64,000 bases of DNA from an uncultured Legionellales bacterium (GTDB lineage Bacteria > Pseudomonadota > Gammaproteobacteria > UBA1113): contig CAMFJL010000003.1 in assembly GCA_945957175.1 (NCBI GenBank), positions 62,001 through 126,000 on the forward strand. Direction: 5' to 3'. The notes beneath the pieces were generated by a model, which saw only the letters and a list, made by a program, of their open reading frames with translations, did no database searches and was not told where the DNA came from. Shown here piece by piece: positions 24,880-34,765 of the stretch. The position numbers were made by a program, and so were the translations under genes. How positions within the stretch are numbered: the first letter of the stretch is position 1; the number at the start of each line of letters is the position of its first letter.

Positions 24880-27800
24880 ATGCCCAAAAAACAGAACCCA
24901 TCAAACGTACGCTTTATACCAGCCGAGATTCACGCGGCGATCCACGAGTTGGACACTTATCTTGCTGATAAAACACACACCAATGAAAAGAAAAATCGCA
25001 TTATTCGTAATGCACGCTATGTGCTTGCACATATCCCTGAAACTGCATTAGCTGCTGAGAAACAGCGCATTGCACTTAGAGCCCTACAAAACGCCAAGGC
25101 AAAATTTGAAGAGGCTCACGGTGTGATGCTTAGAACCCCCGATGGTATTAAGTGCTTAGATACCGGGATTAGCGCAGTCAGCAGAATGGCAATCCCATCA
25201 AGTCATGCAAGCGCTAGCGTTCACCATACCCCAGTATTCGCCTACTCGACACCATCAGCAAGCTCATCCACGACGATTGACGCCCCCCCATTCAGAAACG
25301 AACAGGTAAAAAATGCGTGGATTGCATTGAAAGAATACCTAGATAATCCTAAGCATACAAACGAGGATAAGAATAGAATTATTGCTGATGCGCAACATAA
25401 GCTAGCACAGGCAGCAGGTTCAGCATTTGAAGAGCAAGAAGCCTTATGTACATTAATGGATGCCTATCCTTTGTTTCAAGCGGTAGATCCAGGCGCATTA
25501 AAATCTGATGGACTGACTCTTTTAGGAGAACATATAGCTGAAATAAATAAAATTGCACCGTTCTCTACCGATGTACTCTCAAGATTCAAAACCGTTGCTG
25601 GCTTTATGACTTATTTTGAATCGCACAAAAAATCTATTTTTTCATATGGTCCGCCACTGGTGGTATTAGAAAAAATGCTATCGCAAATTATTCAAGTGCA
25701 TTACAATGAAAAATATGTTGATGCTTGGAGCAAAAGTCAAGCTGATGAACAAGCAAGACTTAAAATTATCGAAAGTGTATTTGATGTGACGATTGACCCA
25801 ACAACACGTAAAATTACTTCGCTAACATTTAGGTCTCACAATGCTACAGAAAGTGAAGACATTGAGAAAAAAATTGAACGTGTCCAAACGCTAGCTAAGT
25901 TGCTTAATACCGACAAAGCCGAAACAACCGTTAGCTATGATACTTCAACGCTTGCTTTGCTATTAAATAGCATTGTCATGCAATATCGTTTAAGCACCGT
26001 CCCATCACAACAACAGCAGCTAGTTCATGTTGCCGAAAACTTAGAGTTACACAGCATAAAAGCTGACTCATACGCAAAATACAGTACTGTTATTGCGAAG
26101 CAACAGCAAGCTAATGAAGATCGCGCAACAAAAAATCTTCAAGATACTCAAAAGCTTAAGAACGCGCTTACGCCACTTTCAGATAACTTACGCAAACAAG
26201 GTAAGCAAGTTAAGACCCAACTCGCGGCAGCAAACGCGAGCGTCACTAGCATCACTGAGAATACAAACAGAAGTGAAGAGCTTAACCGCCAGCTCGCAGT
26301 ACAAGATCAACAGTTAGCCAATCTGAAACGCCAGCAGAGCATCATTGAAGCCAAGACTTCTTCACGATACGCGGCTGCTCGTGAGTTAGCATCTGGGCCA
26401 ATTCAAAGCCTTAGCGATGATTTCCATAATGCAGGTGTTGACATAGCGGAAAAGGCAAGAAACGAGTCTAAATCAGCAACAGATAAAAAACGACTTGCAA
26501 ATGCGGCAGAGCACGCTATGACAATAAGTCAAGAAATGGAAAAGATGCAAAGTGCTCTATTCACCTTAGGTGAAGACCTAGGCCAAGTACAAACACCTGT
26601 ATCCGAAGGCGCTTCTATCTTAGGTACCCTTGCAGAGACTCTCGCCACCCAACAGCAAAAAGCCCAAGAAATCCGTAAAACAAGCGATGCTTATAGTTCA
26701 GCTGTCACAACGCTTGGCACAATCAGCACAGAAATGACTACAACCTGGCCAGATACTGTGACTGAATTGACGAAAACATTGGATACCATCGCGACTCAAG
26801 AACAGGAAGTAATCCAGTCTTATCAACAGGCACAAGAAACAACACGTGAATGTCAACAAGGTTTTACAGCGTTAAGCCAGGCTCAAACTGAAACCGCGGT
26901 GTTGGCACTTGCCTACAAAACAACGCTTGAAAATATAAGCGTTCCTGGTACACCGCTTAGTGAAATCGATAAAAGCTCAGATGAGGCGACATATAGCCGG
27001 ATCGCTCAGGCCAAAAGCCTTGCTGAGCTTGAAGCAATATTCGATGATGACAAGGTAAAAGCTAGTATAGCTAATGCGCTTGATTGCAAACTTGCCGTGT
27101 TTTTAATGCACAAGATGGTGGAAATTAGCAACGAAACCACAGTTTATCTCACACCACAAAGTGACATTTTCTCAGAAAATTATTCTTACTATTGCCATGT
27201 AACTGGCATGTTTTGCAGGATAGCAGAAACCTTAGCGGTTTACGTGCCCAATCGACCTGCATCACCTCTTGCGATGACATTATTGCGTGTTATTACCCAC
27301 GTACAAGAGGGGCGTATGAGAAATGCCACGGCATACGATCAAACATTAACGGAGAAGCTTGAGGCGCTTAAAGACCAGGCTAAAAAGCTTGAAGAAAAAA
27401 CCAAACAAGCATTTATAAATGTACAAGAGTCAAGCGAGCAAGAGAAAAACGTCGGCGCTACACTTACTGGCTTTGAAGGCAGTATTCGTCAATTACAAAC
27501 ATCTGTTAATAACGCAAATTCAAGGTTAACAGTGCTAAAACAAGAAATGGATAGCCATGAACAAAAGCTAATCACAGCGCAATTAACATTAATGGCTGAG
27601 CAAGAAAAACTATCCGCTGATTTACAAGAAAAACAGAAAAAACTGGCTGATAATTCAAGGATAATATCCGAATTAAATGAAAAAACAAATGCATTTATTG
27701 CTTCATCCAAGGAAACTCTTAAGAAAGCAATAGAGCATTTGCGAGGTATATCTTCTAATAACGGAGCTAATGACTCTGTTAGATTTGGGCTTTTACATGG

Positions 27801-28839
27801 CGAACACAAATTAGATCAAGTAAACCATATTCAGTTAATGAAGGATAATATAAATAAAATTACTGATATTTTTGAAAAATTGCAAAGCCTTGAGCTGAAT
27901 GATACCGATAAGCGCGAGTTTCAATCGCTCATGGCTGAGTTTAATCAAGGCTTGCAACAAGTCATAGAGGCAAATCATATCTATGAACAAGAGCAAGAAG
28001 CATTGGCTCGGGCACGGGAAGAGGAACAAAGAAAAGCTGTCCCAATACTGAGTGAAGCTGCTGGCTACATGGGGAATGCCCTAGGGGCCACATCAGAGAT
28101 ATTGGATGAAGCAAAAGAAACAGCCCAGAAGATGCTAGAAAGAAGCGAAGAAAACCAGCAAACCAATGAATCTATTGCTCAAGGTATCCAGACATTGCAA
28201 GAAGGCGCAAATGAGCAAAACGAAGGCATGCAGCCAGAAAGCTTATTGCAGAAACCGGAAAAACAAAGTCTGGGTTCATTATCTGCTTATTTAAACGAGG
28301 TACGAAATGATCCGAGGAAGGATTACACCACTCAAATTAATGAGCTTTTATTAAACTTTGTTTATTTTATGGAGAATCATGGCATAGAGAAAGACAAACA
28401 GATTGAACAGATCCATGCCGTGCTTAACGCGTTAATTCCTGTTATTGCAAAACATTATATTAATGCAACAGATGCTGATTCAAAGAACAAAGTAAATGCA
28501 TTGCGTAACGCTATTACCCGCCATATCGTTGATACCCGTCAGGTGGATATAGGTAGCTGCGTTATAGCTATTGTCGAAGCTTGTAAAATACAACGTGGTT
28601 TCAAGCTCTTTGGTACCATCACTAAGAAAGACAATTATGAATCCATGGTGGCGCTACGCGATCATGGTGCTGAAACTGTTAAAAATTCAGTGTTGCAGGC
28701 AGCGGGAGCGCTTGTAAAAAAACACGCTACGCCTGTCCCATCCATATTGGCAGCAGCAGCACGTGGACAAAGCGATAGCGTCCGCAGCCCAAGGCAACCA
28801 GAACCATCACAATCTGGAGCTGGATACCGTCGCAACTAG
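24880..28839 (+). CDS. giant coiled-coil protein, 1319 aa, unknown function
   Basis: GAGAGGAT precedes the ATG. The N-terminus has two copies of an about 50-residue helical unit (about 12-65 and 140-190) sharing L-x-YL-x-HTNE-K-NRII-x-A-x-x-LA. A helical domain to about 400 precedes a very long heptad-rich region (about 400-1130) full of Gln, Glu, Lys and Ala, interrupted by a globular stretch with YLTPQSDIFSENYSYYCHVT near 750. The C-terminal domain (about 1130-1290) contains LNEVRNDPRKDYTTQINELL and DNYESMVALRDHGAETVKNS, with a disordered basic tail. There is no signal peptide or membrane span. Size and architecture resemble secreted coiled-coil effectors of intracellular bacteria, but no domain proves this. 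Confidence 0.85.
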   Translation: MPKKQNPSNVRFIPAEIHAAIHELDTYLADKTHTNEKKNRIIRNARYVLAHIPETALAAEKQRIALRALQNAKAKFEEAHGVMLRTPDGIKCLDTGISAVSRMAIPSSHASASVHHTPVFAYSTPSASSSTTIDAPPFRNEQVKNAWIALKEYLDNPKHTNEDKNRIIADAQHKLAQAAGSAFEEQEALCTLMDAYPLFQAVDPGALKSDGLTLLGEHIAEINKIAPFSTDVLSRFKTVAGFMTYFESHKKSIFSYGPPLVVLEKMLSQIIQVHYNEKYVDAWSKSQADEQARLKIIESVFDVTIDPTTRKITSLTFRSHNATESEDIEKKIERVQTLAKLLNTDKAETTVSYDTSTLALLLNSIVMQYRLSTVPSQQQQLVHVAENLELHSIKADSYAKYSTVIAKQQQANEDRATKNLQDTQKLKNALTPLSDNLRKQGKQVKTQLAAANASVTSITENTNRSEELNRQLAVQDQQLANLKRQQSIIEAKTSSRYAAARELASGPIQSLSDDFHNAGVDIAEKARNESKSATDKKRLANAAEHAMTISQEMEKMQSALFTLGEDLGQVQTPVSEGASILGTLAETLATQQQKAQEIRKTSDAYSSAVTTLGTISTEMTTTWPDTVTELTKTLDTIATQEQEVIQSYQQAQETTRECQQGFTALSQAQTETAVLALAYKTTLENISVPGTPLSEIDKSSDEATYSRIAQAKSLAELEAIFDDDKVKASIANALDCKLAVFLMHKMVEISNETTVYLTPQSDIFSENYSYYCHVTGMFCRIAETLAVYVPNRPASPLAMTLLRVITHVQEGRMRNATAYDQTLTEKLEALKDQAKKLEEKTKQAFINVQESSEQEKNVGATLTGFEGSIRQLQTSVNNANSRLTVLKQEMDSHEQKLITAQLTLMAEQEKLSADLQEKQKKLADNSRIISELNEKTNAFIASSKETLKKAIEHLRGISSNNGANDSVRFGLLHGEHKLDQVNHIQLMKDNINKITDIFEKLQSLELNDTDKREFQSLMAEFNQGLQQVIEANHIYEQEQEALARAREEEQRKAVPILSEAAGYMGNALGATSEILDEAKETAQKMLERSEENQQTNESIAQGIQTLQEGANEQNEGMQPESLLQKPEKQSLGSLSAYLNEVRNDPRKDYTTQINELLLNFVYFMENHGIEKDKQIEQIHAVLNALIPVIAKHYINATDADSKNKVNALRNAITRHIVDTRQVDIGSCVIAIVEACKIQRGFKLFGTITKKDNYESMVALRDHGAETVKNSVLQAAGALVKKHATPVPSILAAAARGQSDSVRSPRQPEPSQSGAGYRRN

Positions 28840-28862
28840 CGCCATGGAAGTTATAAAAGCAA

Positions 28863-28892
28863 GGTGCTCGCGCCAGCAATAGCGCGAGTACC
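28863..28892. terminator. strong hairpin after the coiled-coil gene, no T-run
   Basis: GGTGCTCGCGC and GCGCGAGTACC form an 11-bp stem with one G-T pair and an 8-base loop. It lies 24 bases after the stop codon. Without a T-run it may not terminate by itself; it could be a processing or stability element. Confidence 0.5.
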
Positions 28893-28947
28893 ATGACCAA
28901 CGAAATGCTACAAGATTCGCTGCCCACTGTTCTAAATCACCCACAAC

Positions 28948-29042
28948 TTATCCACAGCTTACTCATAGCTTATCCCCTTGTACTATGACTCAAAATACAC
29001 TATATTGTGTTTATAAAGCGGGAAAATCCCTATATGTTGGGT
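28948..29042 (+). promoter_or_regulatory. nrdAB control region: DnaA box, promoter and tandem NrdR boxes
   Basis: A perfect DnaA box TTATCCACA (28948-28956) and a near match at 28970-28977 lie upstream of a good sigma70 promoter: TTGTAC (28978-28983), 17 bases, TATATT (29001-29006). Two 16-bp elements resembling the NrdR consensus acaCwAtATaTwGtgt follow at 28997-29012 (ACACTATATTGTGTTT) and 29027-29042 (TCCCTATATGTTGGGT). Their starts are 30 bases apart, about three helical turns as in E. coli nrd operons. The first covers the -10 element. NrdR repression and DnaA control of nrdAB are established in E. coli; here both are inferred from sites. Confidence 0.75.
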
Positions 29043-29197
29043 TTTTGCGCTGTTTAGGTTTTAGACGCTAGCGGATCACTGGGTGCTCAAAACAACCCAA
29101 AGTTGCCGTACTTACTTCGTAAGCTGGCAACAACAAAGCCAAAACGTCTTTCAATCTATCGAACGATTTCATCTTGACCTGTACTTAGGAGTACTTC

Positions 29198-32026
29198 ATG
29201 AGCACCACCTTAGATGCGCCACACATCACAACCCCAGCCACCAACCCTGAACTCGCGCCTGGTGGTTTACGTGTCATTCGCCGTAATGGCAAAACCGTCA
29301 CCTATGATGACAATAAAATTGCCCTAGCGGTGACTAAAGCTTTTCTCGCAGTCGAGGGCGATGCGGCGCCTAATTCTTCACGCATTCACGATTTAGTGAA
29401 AAACTTAACTCGACAAATCACGGACGCTTTTCATCGACGTCTAAGTGGTGGCGGCACCATTCATATTGAAGATATCCAAGACCAAGTCGAATTAGCACTC
29501 ATGCGCGCAGGCGAACATAAAGTGGCAAGAGCCTATGTGCTTTATCGTGAAGAACGTCGCAAAGCCAGAGAACACGCAAAAACAACGCCCACAGCTAACG
29601 CAGCCCCCCTATTACATGTGACCTTGGATGATGGCCTTCGAGTACCGCTTGATTTAGGACGCATTACTCGTATTATCGAAGAAGCTTGTGCTGGCATTGC
29701 TGAAGTGCAGGCTGATTTAATTCTCAAAGATGTACAACGCAACCTATATGATGGCTTAAGCTTAAAAGACCTGCAAAAAGCCTTGGTTTTATCTGCCCGT
29801 ACCTTAATTGAACGCGATCCTAATTACAGTTTTGTCACTGCCCGCATTTTATTAGACGAATTACGTGGTGAAGCCCTAAGCTTTTTAGGTTTGCAAGCAC
29901 AGGCGACTGCGGCAGAAATGTCTCTCTTATACCCCAGTTACTTTCAAGCCTATATCGCTCGCGGTATTGAGGTCGAATTACTTGACCCAACCCTGGCTGA
30001 GTTTGATTTAGTCGCATTAGGCCAGGCCTTATTACCTGAGCGCGATCTTCAGTTCTCTTATTTAGGACTACAAACCTTATACGACCGCTATTTTTTACAT
30101 AGCAATGATGTGCGTTTTGAGCTGCCTCAAGCATTCTTTATGCGCGTTGCCATGGGGCTTGCGCTCAATGAAACCTCACGTACGGCAAAGGCCATTGAAT
30201 TTTACCGCTTACTGTCTTCATTTGATTACATGAGCTCAACCCCCACTTTATTTAACTCAGGTACACTCAGACCTCAATTATCGAGTTGTTACTTGAGCAC
30301 CATCCCTGACGACTTAGAAGGGATTTACAACGGTATCAAAGACAATGCGCTGCTATCTAAATATGCTGGCGGCCTTGGTAATGACTGGACACCCGTACGT
30401 GCTATGGGTGCTAACATCAAGGGAACCAATGGTAAGTCCTTGGGCCCCATTCCATTCATGGTTGTAGCCAATGCCACTGCTGTTGCCGTTAATCAAGGCG
30501 GAAAACGTAAAGGCGCCGTTTGTGCTTATATGGAAACATTCCACCGCAATATTAAGGAATTTTTAGAACTTCGTAAAAATACCGGTGATGAGCGTCGTCG
30601 TACCCATGACATGAACACGGCTAATTGGATCCCTGATTTATTTATGAAACGCGTTTATGAAGATGGACAATGGACCTTATTATCACCTGATGAAGCACCT
30701 GATCTTCATGATCTCTACGGTAAAGCCTTTGAGGAAGCCTATCTTGGTTATGAAGCCAAAGTGGCTCGCGGCGATATTAAAAACTATGAAACTGTTTCTG
30801 CAACACAATTATGGCGCCGTATGCTGGGTATGTTGTTTGAAACAGGCCATCCTTGGATTACATTTAAAGACCCATGCAACATCCGCTCACCACAGCAACA
30901 TATGGGCGTTGTTCATAGCTCTAACTTATGCACAGAAATCACTTTAAATACGTCAGCGAATGAAATTGCTGTATGTAACTTAGGTAGCATTAATCTGCCT
31001 GCACATATCAAAAACGGACAACTTGATTTACATAAATTAGAACGCACCATTCAAACAGCCTTGCGTATGCTCGATAATGTTATTGACATTAACTACTACT
31101 CTGTGCCGCAAGCAAGAAATTCTAATATTAAACATCGTCCAGTTGGTCTTGGCGTCATGGGCTTCCAAGATGCACTCTACCAGCTTGGCATTGATTATGG
31201 TTCCCCTGCTGCTGTTGAGTTCGCAGATAGATCCATGGAAGTTATCAGTTACTACGCCATTAAAGCCTCAACTGACCTAGCAGAAGAACGCGGTACCTAC
31301 CAAAGCTTCCCAGGTTCATTGTGGAGTCAAGGCATATTACCTATTGATTCGATTGACTTATTAGAACGTGAACGTGGTAAAGATTACTTAGCGGTTGACA
31401 GAACCCAAACCTTAGATTGGGATGCGTTACGTAATCGCGTACGCACCATCGGTATGCGTAACTCTAACACCATGGCCATTGCCCCAACAGCAACGATTTC
31501 TAACATTGTTGGTATCAGCCAATCGATTGAACCGACTTACCAAAATCTGTATGTTAAATCAAACTTATCAGGCGAATTCACCGTGATTAACCCTTATCTC
31601 GTAACTGAGCTTAAAAAGCTTAAGCTGTGGGACGAAGTCATGGTCAATGACCTTAAATATTACAACGGTAGCTTACAAGCCATTGCGCGTATTCCAGCAG
31701 AATTACGTCGTCGATTTGCAACGGCATTTGAGATTGATGCCACTTGGTTAATCGAAGCAGGTGCCCGTCGTCAGAAATGGATAGATCAATCACAGTCGCT
31801 TAATCTCTATATGGCTTCGCCTTCAGGTAAAAAACTGGATGCACTTTACCGTTTAGCATGGATTCGTGGCTTAAAAACAACATATTATCTGCGTACTTTA
31901 GGTGCAACCAACGCAGAAAAATCTACCATTTATGATGGTGCGCTTAACGCTGTGAAAACAACACAGACTGAATCTGAGCCTAAAGCGTGTTCTATTACCG
32001 ACCCCGACTGCGAAGCGTGCCAATAG
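29198..32026 (+). CDS. nrdA: class Ia ribonucleotide reductase, alpha subunit
   Basis: A 942-residue catalytic subunit reducing ribonucleoside diphosphates. Two ATP-cone domains lie in tandem at the N-terminus (about 22-120, GLRVIRRNGKTVTYD; about 145-235, LDDGLRVPLDLGRITRII), an arrangement like Pseudomonas-type NrdA rather than the one-cone E. coli enzyme. The active site has SSCYLST, NLCTEI (NxCxE) and VCNLGSIN. The C-terminal redox pair is CEAC. It is followed by nrdB after 25 bases. Confidence 0.97.
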   Translation: MSTTLDAPHITTPATNPELAPGGLRVIRRNGKTVTYDDNKIALAVTKAFLAVEGDAAPNSSRIHDLVKNLTRQITDAFHRRLSGGGTIHIEDIQDQVELALMRAGEHKVARAYVLYREERRKAREHAKTTPTANAAPLLHVTLDDGLRVPLDLGRITRIIEEACAGIAEVQADLILKDVQRNLYDGLSLKDLQKALVLSARTLIERDPNYSFVTARILLDELRGEALSFLGLQAQATAAEMSLLYPSYFQAYIARGIEVELLDPTLAEFDLVALGQALLPERDLQFSYLGLQTLYDRYFLHSNDVRFELPQAFFMRVAMGLALNETSRTAKAIEFYRLLSSFDYMSSTPTLFNSGTLRPQLSSCYLSTIPDDLEGIYNGIKDNALLSKYAGGLGNDWTPVRAMGANIKGTNGKSLGPIPFMVVANATAVAVNQGGKRKGAVCAYMETFHRNIKEFLELRKNTGDERRRTHDMNTANWIPDLFMKRVYEDGQWTLLSPDEAPDLHDLYGKAFEEAYLGYEAKVARGDIKNYETVSATQLWRRMLGMLFETGHPWITFKDPCNIRSPQQHMGVVHSSNLCTEITLNTSANEIAVCNLGSINLPAHIKNGQLDLHKLERTIQTALRMLDNVIDINYYSVPQARNSNIKHRPVGLGVMGFQDALYQLGIDYGSPAAVEFADRSMEVISYYAIKASTDLAEERGTYQSFPGSLWSQGILPIDSIDLLERERGKDYLAVDRTQTLDWDALRNRVRTIGMRNSNTMAIAPTATISNIVGISQSIEPTYQNLYVKSNLSGEFTVINPYLVTELKKLKLWDEVMVNDLKYYNGSLQAIARIPAELRRRFATAFEIDATWLIEAGARRQKWIDQSQSLNLYMASPSGKKLDALYRLAWIRGLKTTYYLRTLGATNAEKSTIYDGALNAVKTTQTESEPKACSITDPDCEACQ

Positions 32027-32051
32027 GCTATAGTTTAAGGAGAACCATGAA

Positions 32052-33203
32052 ATGAATATGAGTTTGAATTGGGAAGAAATCGCACGTGAGGACATCATCG
32101 TGACAGCACCAAAAGCGAATATCGCCCCAGAAGTTCAAGGCCATACCGGTGCCACCGGACTTGAAGATTTAGAAATGGGCGCTAAACGGCTACAAGTTGA
32201 TGATAAGCAAATCATCAATTGTCGTGCGGATTTAAATCAGCTCGTTCCCTTTAAATATAATTGGGCTTGGGAAAAGTATTTGGCCGCCTGTGCTAATCAC
32301 TGGATGCCCAATGAAATTAACATGGCAGCTGACGTTGCTTTATGGTTTGATCCGAATGGCTTAAGTGCCGACGAGCGCCTGATTATCATGCGAAATCTTG
32401 GCTTTTTTGCTACTGCCGATTCGCTAGTTGCCAATAATCTAGTACTTGCAGTCTATCGCCATATCACTAACCCTGAATGTCGTCAGTATTTGTTAAGACA
32501 AGCATTTGAAGAAGCGTTACATACTCATGCATACCAACACATCATTCAAAGTCTTGGGCTGGATGAGGCTGAGGTTTTTAATATGTATCGTGAGGTGCCT
32601 GCAGTTGCGCGTAAAGCCGCTTGGGCATTACCTTACACACAAAGCTTAGCTGATCCTTTATTTAAAACGGGCACCCCCGAAAATGATAGACGATTACTAC
32701 GTGACCTCATTGCATTTTATGTCATTTTTGAAGGTATTTTCTTCTACGTTGGCTTTACACAAATTCTATCGATGGGCCGTCGAAATAAAATGACTGGAAC
32801 AGCTGAGCAATTTCAATATATTTTACGAGATGAGTCGATGCACATGAACTTTGGTATCGACGTTATCAATCAAATCAAAATTGAAAATCCTGCGCTTTGG
32901 ACTAAAGAGTTCCAAGAAGAAATCATTACGATGATCAAAGATGGCGTTGATATGGAATACCAATATGCCGTAGACACTATGCCGCGAGGCATCTTAGGCA
33001 TGAATGCAGGTATGTTTAAAGAATATTTAAACTTTATTGCTAATCGTCGTTTTCTGCAAATCGGTTTACCGGAACAGTATCCTGGCGCTGAAAATCCATT
33101 TCCATGGATGAGTGAAATGATGGATTTAAAGAAAGAAAAGAATTTCTTTGAAACCCGCGTTATCGAATATCAAGCTGGTGGTACGCTAAACTGGGATGAA
33201 TAA
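32052..33203 (+). CDS. nrdB: class Ia ribonucleotide reductase, beta (radical) subunit
   Basis: A 383-residue diiron-tyrosyl radical subunit. The segment [12 protein letters not shown] supplies Glu and His ligands and the radical Tyr at the spacing of E. coli Tyr122, and [12 protein letters not shown] supplies the second pair. AAGGAG lies 9 bases before the ATG at 32052. An ATG at 32047 gives only a two-codon frame overlapping the start, and ATG 32058 is an alternative. Co-transcribed with nrdA. Confidence 0.97.
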   Translation: MNMSLNWEEIAREDIIVTAPKANIAPEVQGHTGATGLEDLEMGAKRLQVDDKQIINCRADLNQLVPFKYNWAWEKYLAACANHWMPNEINMAADVALWFDPNGLSADERLIIMRNLGFFATADSLVANNLVLAVYRHITNPECRQYLLRQAFEEALHTHAYQHIIQSLGLDEAEVFNMYREVPAVARKAAWALPYTQSLADPLFKTGTPENDRRLLRDLIAFYVIFEGIFFYVGFTQILSMGRRNKMTGTAEQFQYILRDESMHMNFGIDVINQIKIENPALWTKEFQEEIITMIKDGVDMEYQYAVDTMPRGILGMNAGMFKEYLNFIANRRFLQIGLPEQYPGAENPFPWMSEMMDLKKEKNFFETRVIEYQAGGTLNWDE

Positions 33204-33209
33204 TTCGAT

Positions 33210-34700
33210 ATGCCTGCCGTTTCACAGCCATATATTTTAGCTATCGACCAGGGCACCTCAAGTACCCGAGCCATTCTGCTCTCTCTTGAGGGCAGCATCA
33301 TTGCGAAAACCCAGCAATCTGTGGACATTCAATGTCCTCAGAATGGCTGGGTTGAACAAGATCCTGAAGCGATTTGGCAAAGTGTAGTCGGCACTATCAA
33401 GACGTTGCTACAAAAAACGGGTATTGCTGCTGCACAAATAGCTGGCATAGGCATAAGTAATCAACGTGAAACCACCCTTATTTGGGACAAACAAAGCGGA
33501 CAAACCCTATATCCCGCTATTGTTTGGCAAGACAGGCGTACACATGCTGAGTGTCAACGTCTAGTTGACCAAGGATATGAGCCGATCGTACAGGATAAAA
33601 CCGGGCTTTTACTCGACCCCTATTTCTCTGCAACTAAAATAGCCTGGATCTTAAATCACATTCCAGATGCTAAAACGAAAGCACAAGCAGGCCAGTTAGC
33701 GTTTGGCACAGTCGATAGCTTTTTATTATGGCGTTTAACACAAGGTAGTGTTCATGCCACTGATGTGACGAATGCATCGAGAACCTTACTCTGTGATCTC
33801 CAAAGGAAGGTCTGGGATGAGGAACTACTCGCACTTTTCGATATTCCTGTCGAAATTTTACCTGAAATAAAAGCCAATCAATACCATTTTGGCAATACCC
33901 ATCCAAGCCTATTTGACGGCGCAATACCTATTGTTGGCATGATGGGAGATCAACAAGCCGCTGCTTTTGGTCAAGGCTGTTTTCATGCAGGCGATGTCAA
34001 AAGCACCTATGGCACAGGTTGTTTTATGTTGGCACACACAGGTACCGAGATAATACCATCACGACACCGATTATTGAGTACGATTAACTATCAATTGAAC
34101 GATACTTATGCCTATGGTCTCGAAGGTAGTATTTTTGTTGCCGGTGCCACTATGCAATGGTTACGCGATGCTGTACATATGATTCATGATGCAAGTGATA
34201 GCGCTTCACTTGCTAAAACAGTGCCTGATAATGGTGGCGTATATCTCGTACCTGCGTTTACTGGTTTAGGCGCGCCTTATTGGGATCCTTTAGCACGTGG
34301 TGCTATTTTAGGCTTAACCAGAGATAGCACCCAAGCACACATTGTACGTGCAGGTCTCGAAGCCGTTGCTTATCAAACAAAAGATTTATTAAGCGCCATG
34401 CAAGAGGATGGCTGTGAAATTAAGGGTTTACGCGTTGATGGCGGCATGGCCAACAATGATTGGCTCATACAATTTCTTGCTGATATCTTACATTTACCCG
34501 TTATTCGCCCTAAGCAAGTGGAAACCAGTGTTTTAGGTGCAGCTTATTTAGCCGGAATTACACTAGGGTGCTATCAGCTACCTGCTGGATTACCTGATAT
34601 TTGGCAAGAAGCCGATGCATTTAACCCCGCGTTAAGCCTTGAGTTGCGCGAGCGTTGGTGTCAAGGCTGGCGCAAAGCCATTGCAAGAATTGCAGAATAA
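33210..34700 (+). CDS. glpK: glycerol kinase
   Basis: A 496-residue FGGY-family kinase phosphorylating glycerol with ATP. Motifs are LAIDQGTSSTRAILL, GISNQRETTLIWD, IVWQDRRT, the substrate site in TDVTNASRTLL, GDQQAAAFGQGC and the C-terminal signature RVDGGMANNDWLIQFLAD. It starts six bases after the nrdB stop, an unusual partner for nrdAB. No glpF or glpD is adjacent. Confidence 0.96.
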   Translation: MPAVSQPYILAIDQGTSSTRAILLSLEGSIIAKTQQSVDIQCPQNGWVEQDPEAIWQSVVGTIKTLLQKTGIAAAQIAGIGISNQRETTLIWDKQSGQTLYPAIVWQDRRTHAECQRLVDQGYEPIVQDKTGLLLDPYFSATKIAWILNHIPDAKTKAQAGQLAFGTVDSFLLWRLTQGSVHATDVTNASRTLLCDLQRKVWDEELLALFDIPVEILPEIKANQYHFGNTHPSLFDGAIPIVGMMGDQQAAAFGQGCFHAGDVKSTYGTGCFMLAHTGTEIIPSRHRLLSTINYQLNDTYAYGLEGSIFVAGATMQWLRDAVHMIHDASDSASLAKTVPDNGGVYLVPAFTGLGAPYWDPLARGAILGLTRDSTQAHIVRAGLEAVAYQTKDLLSAMQEDGCEIKGLRVDGGMANNDWLIQFLADILHLPVIRPKQVETSVLGAAYLAGITLGCYQLPAGLPDIWQEADAFNPALSLELRERWCQGWRKAIARIAE

Positions 34701-34765
34701 AGGATAAAAAACTATCCTATCGCGATGAGATCACATGCTTTTTGAAAGATTTTTAACGTATTGAC

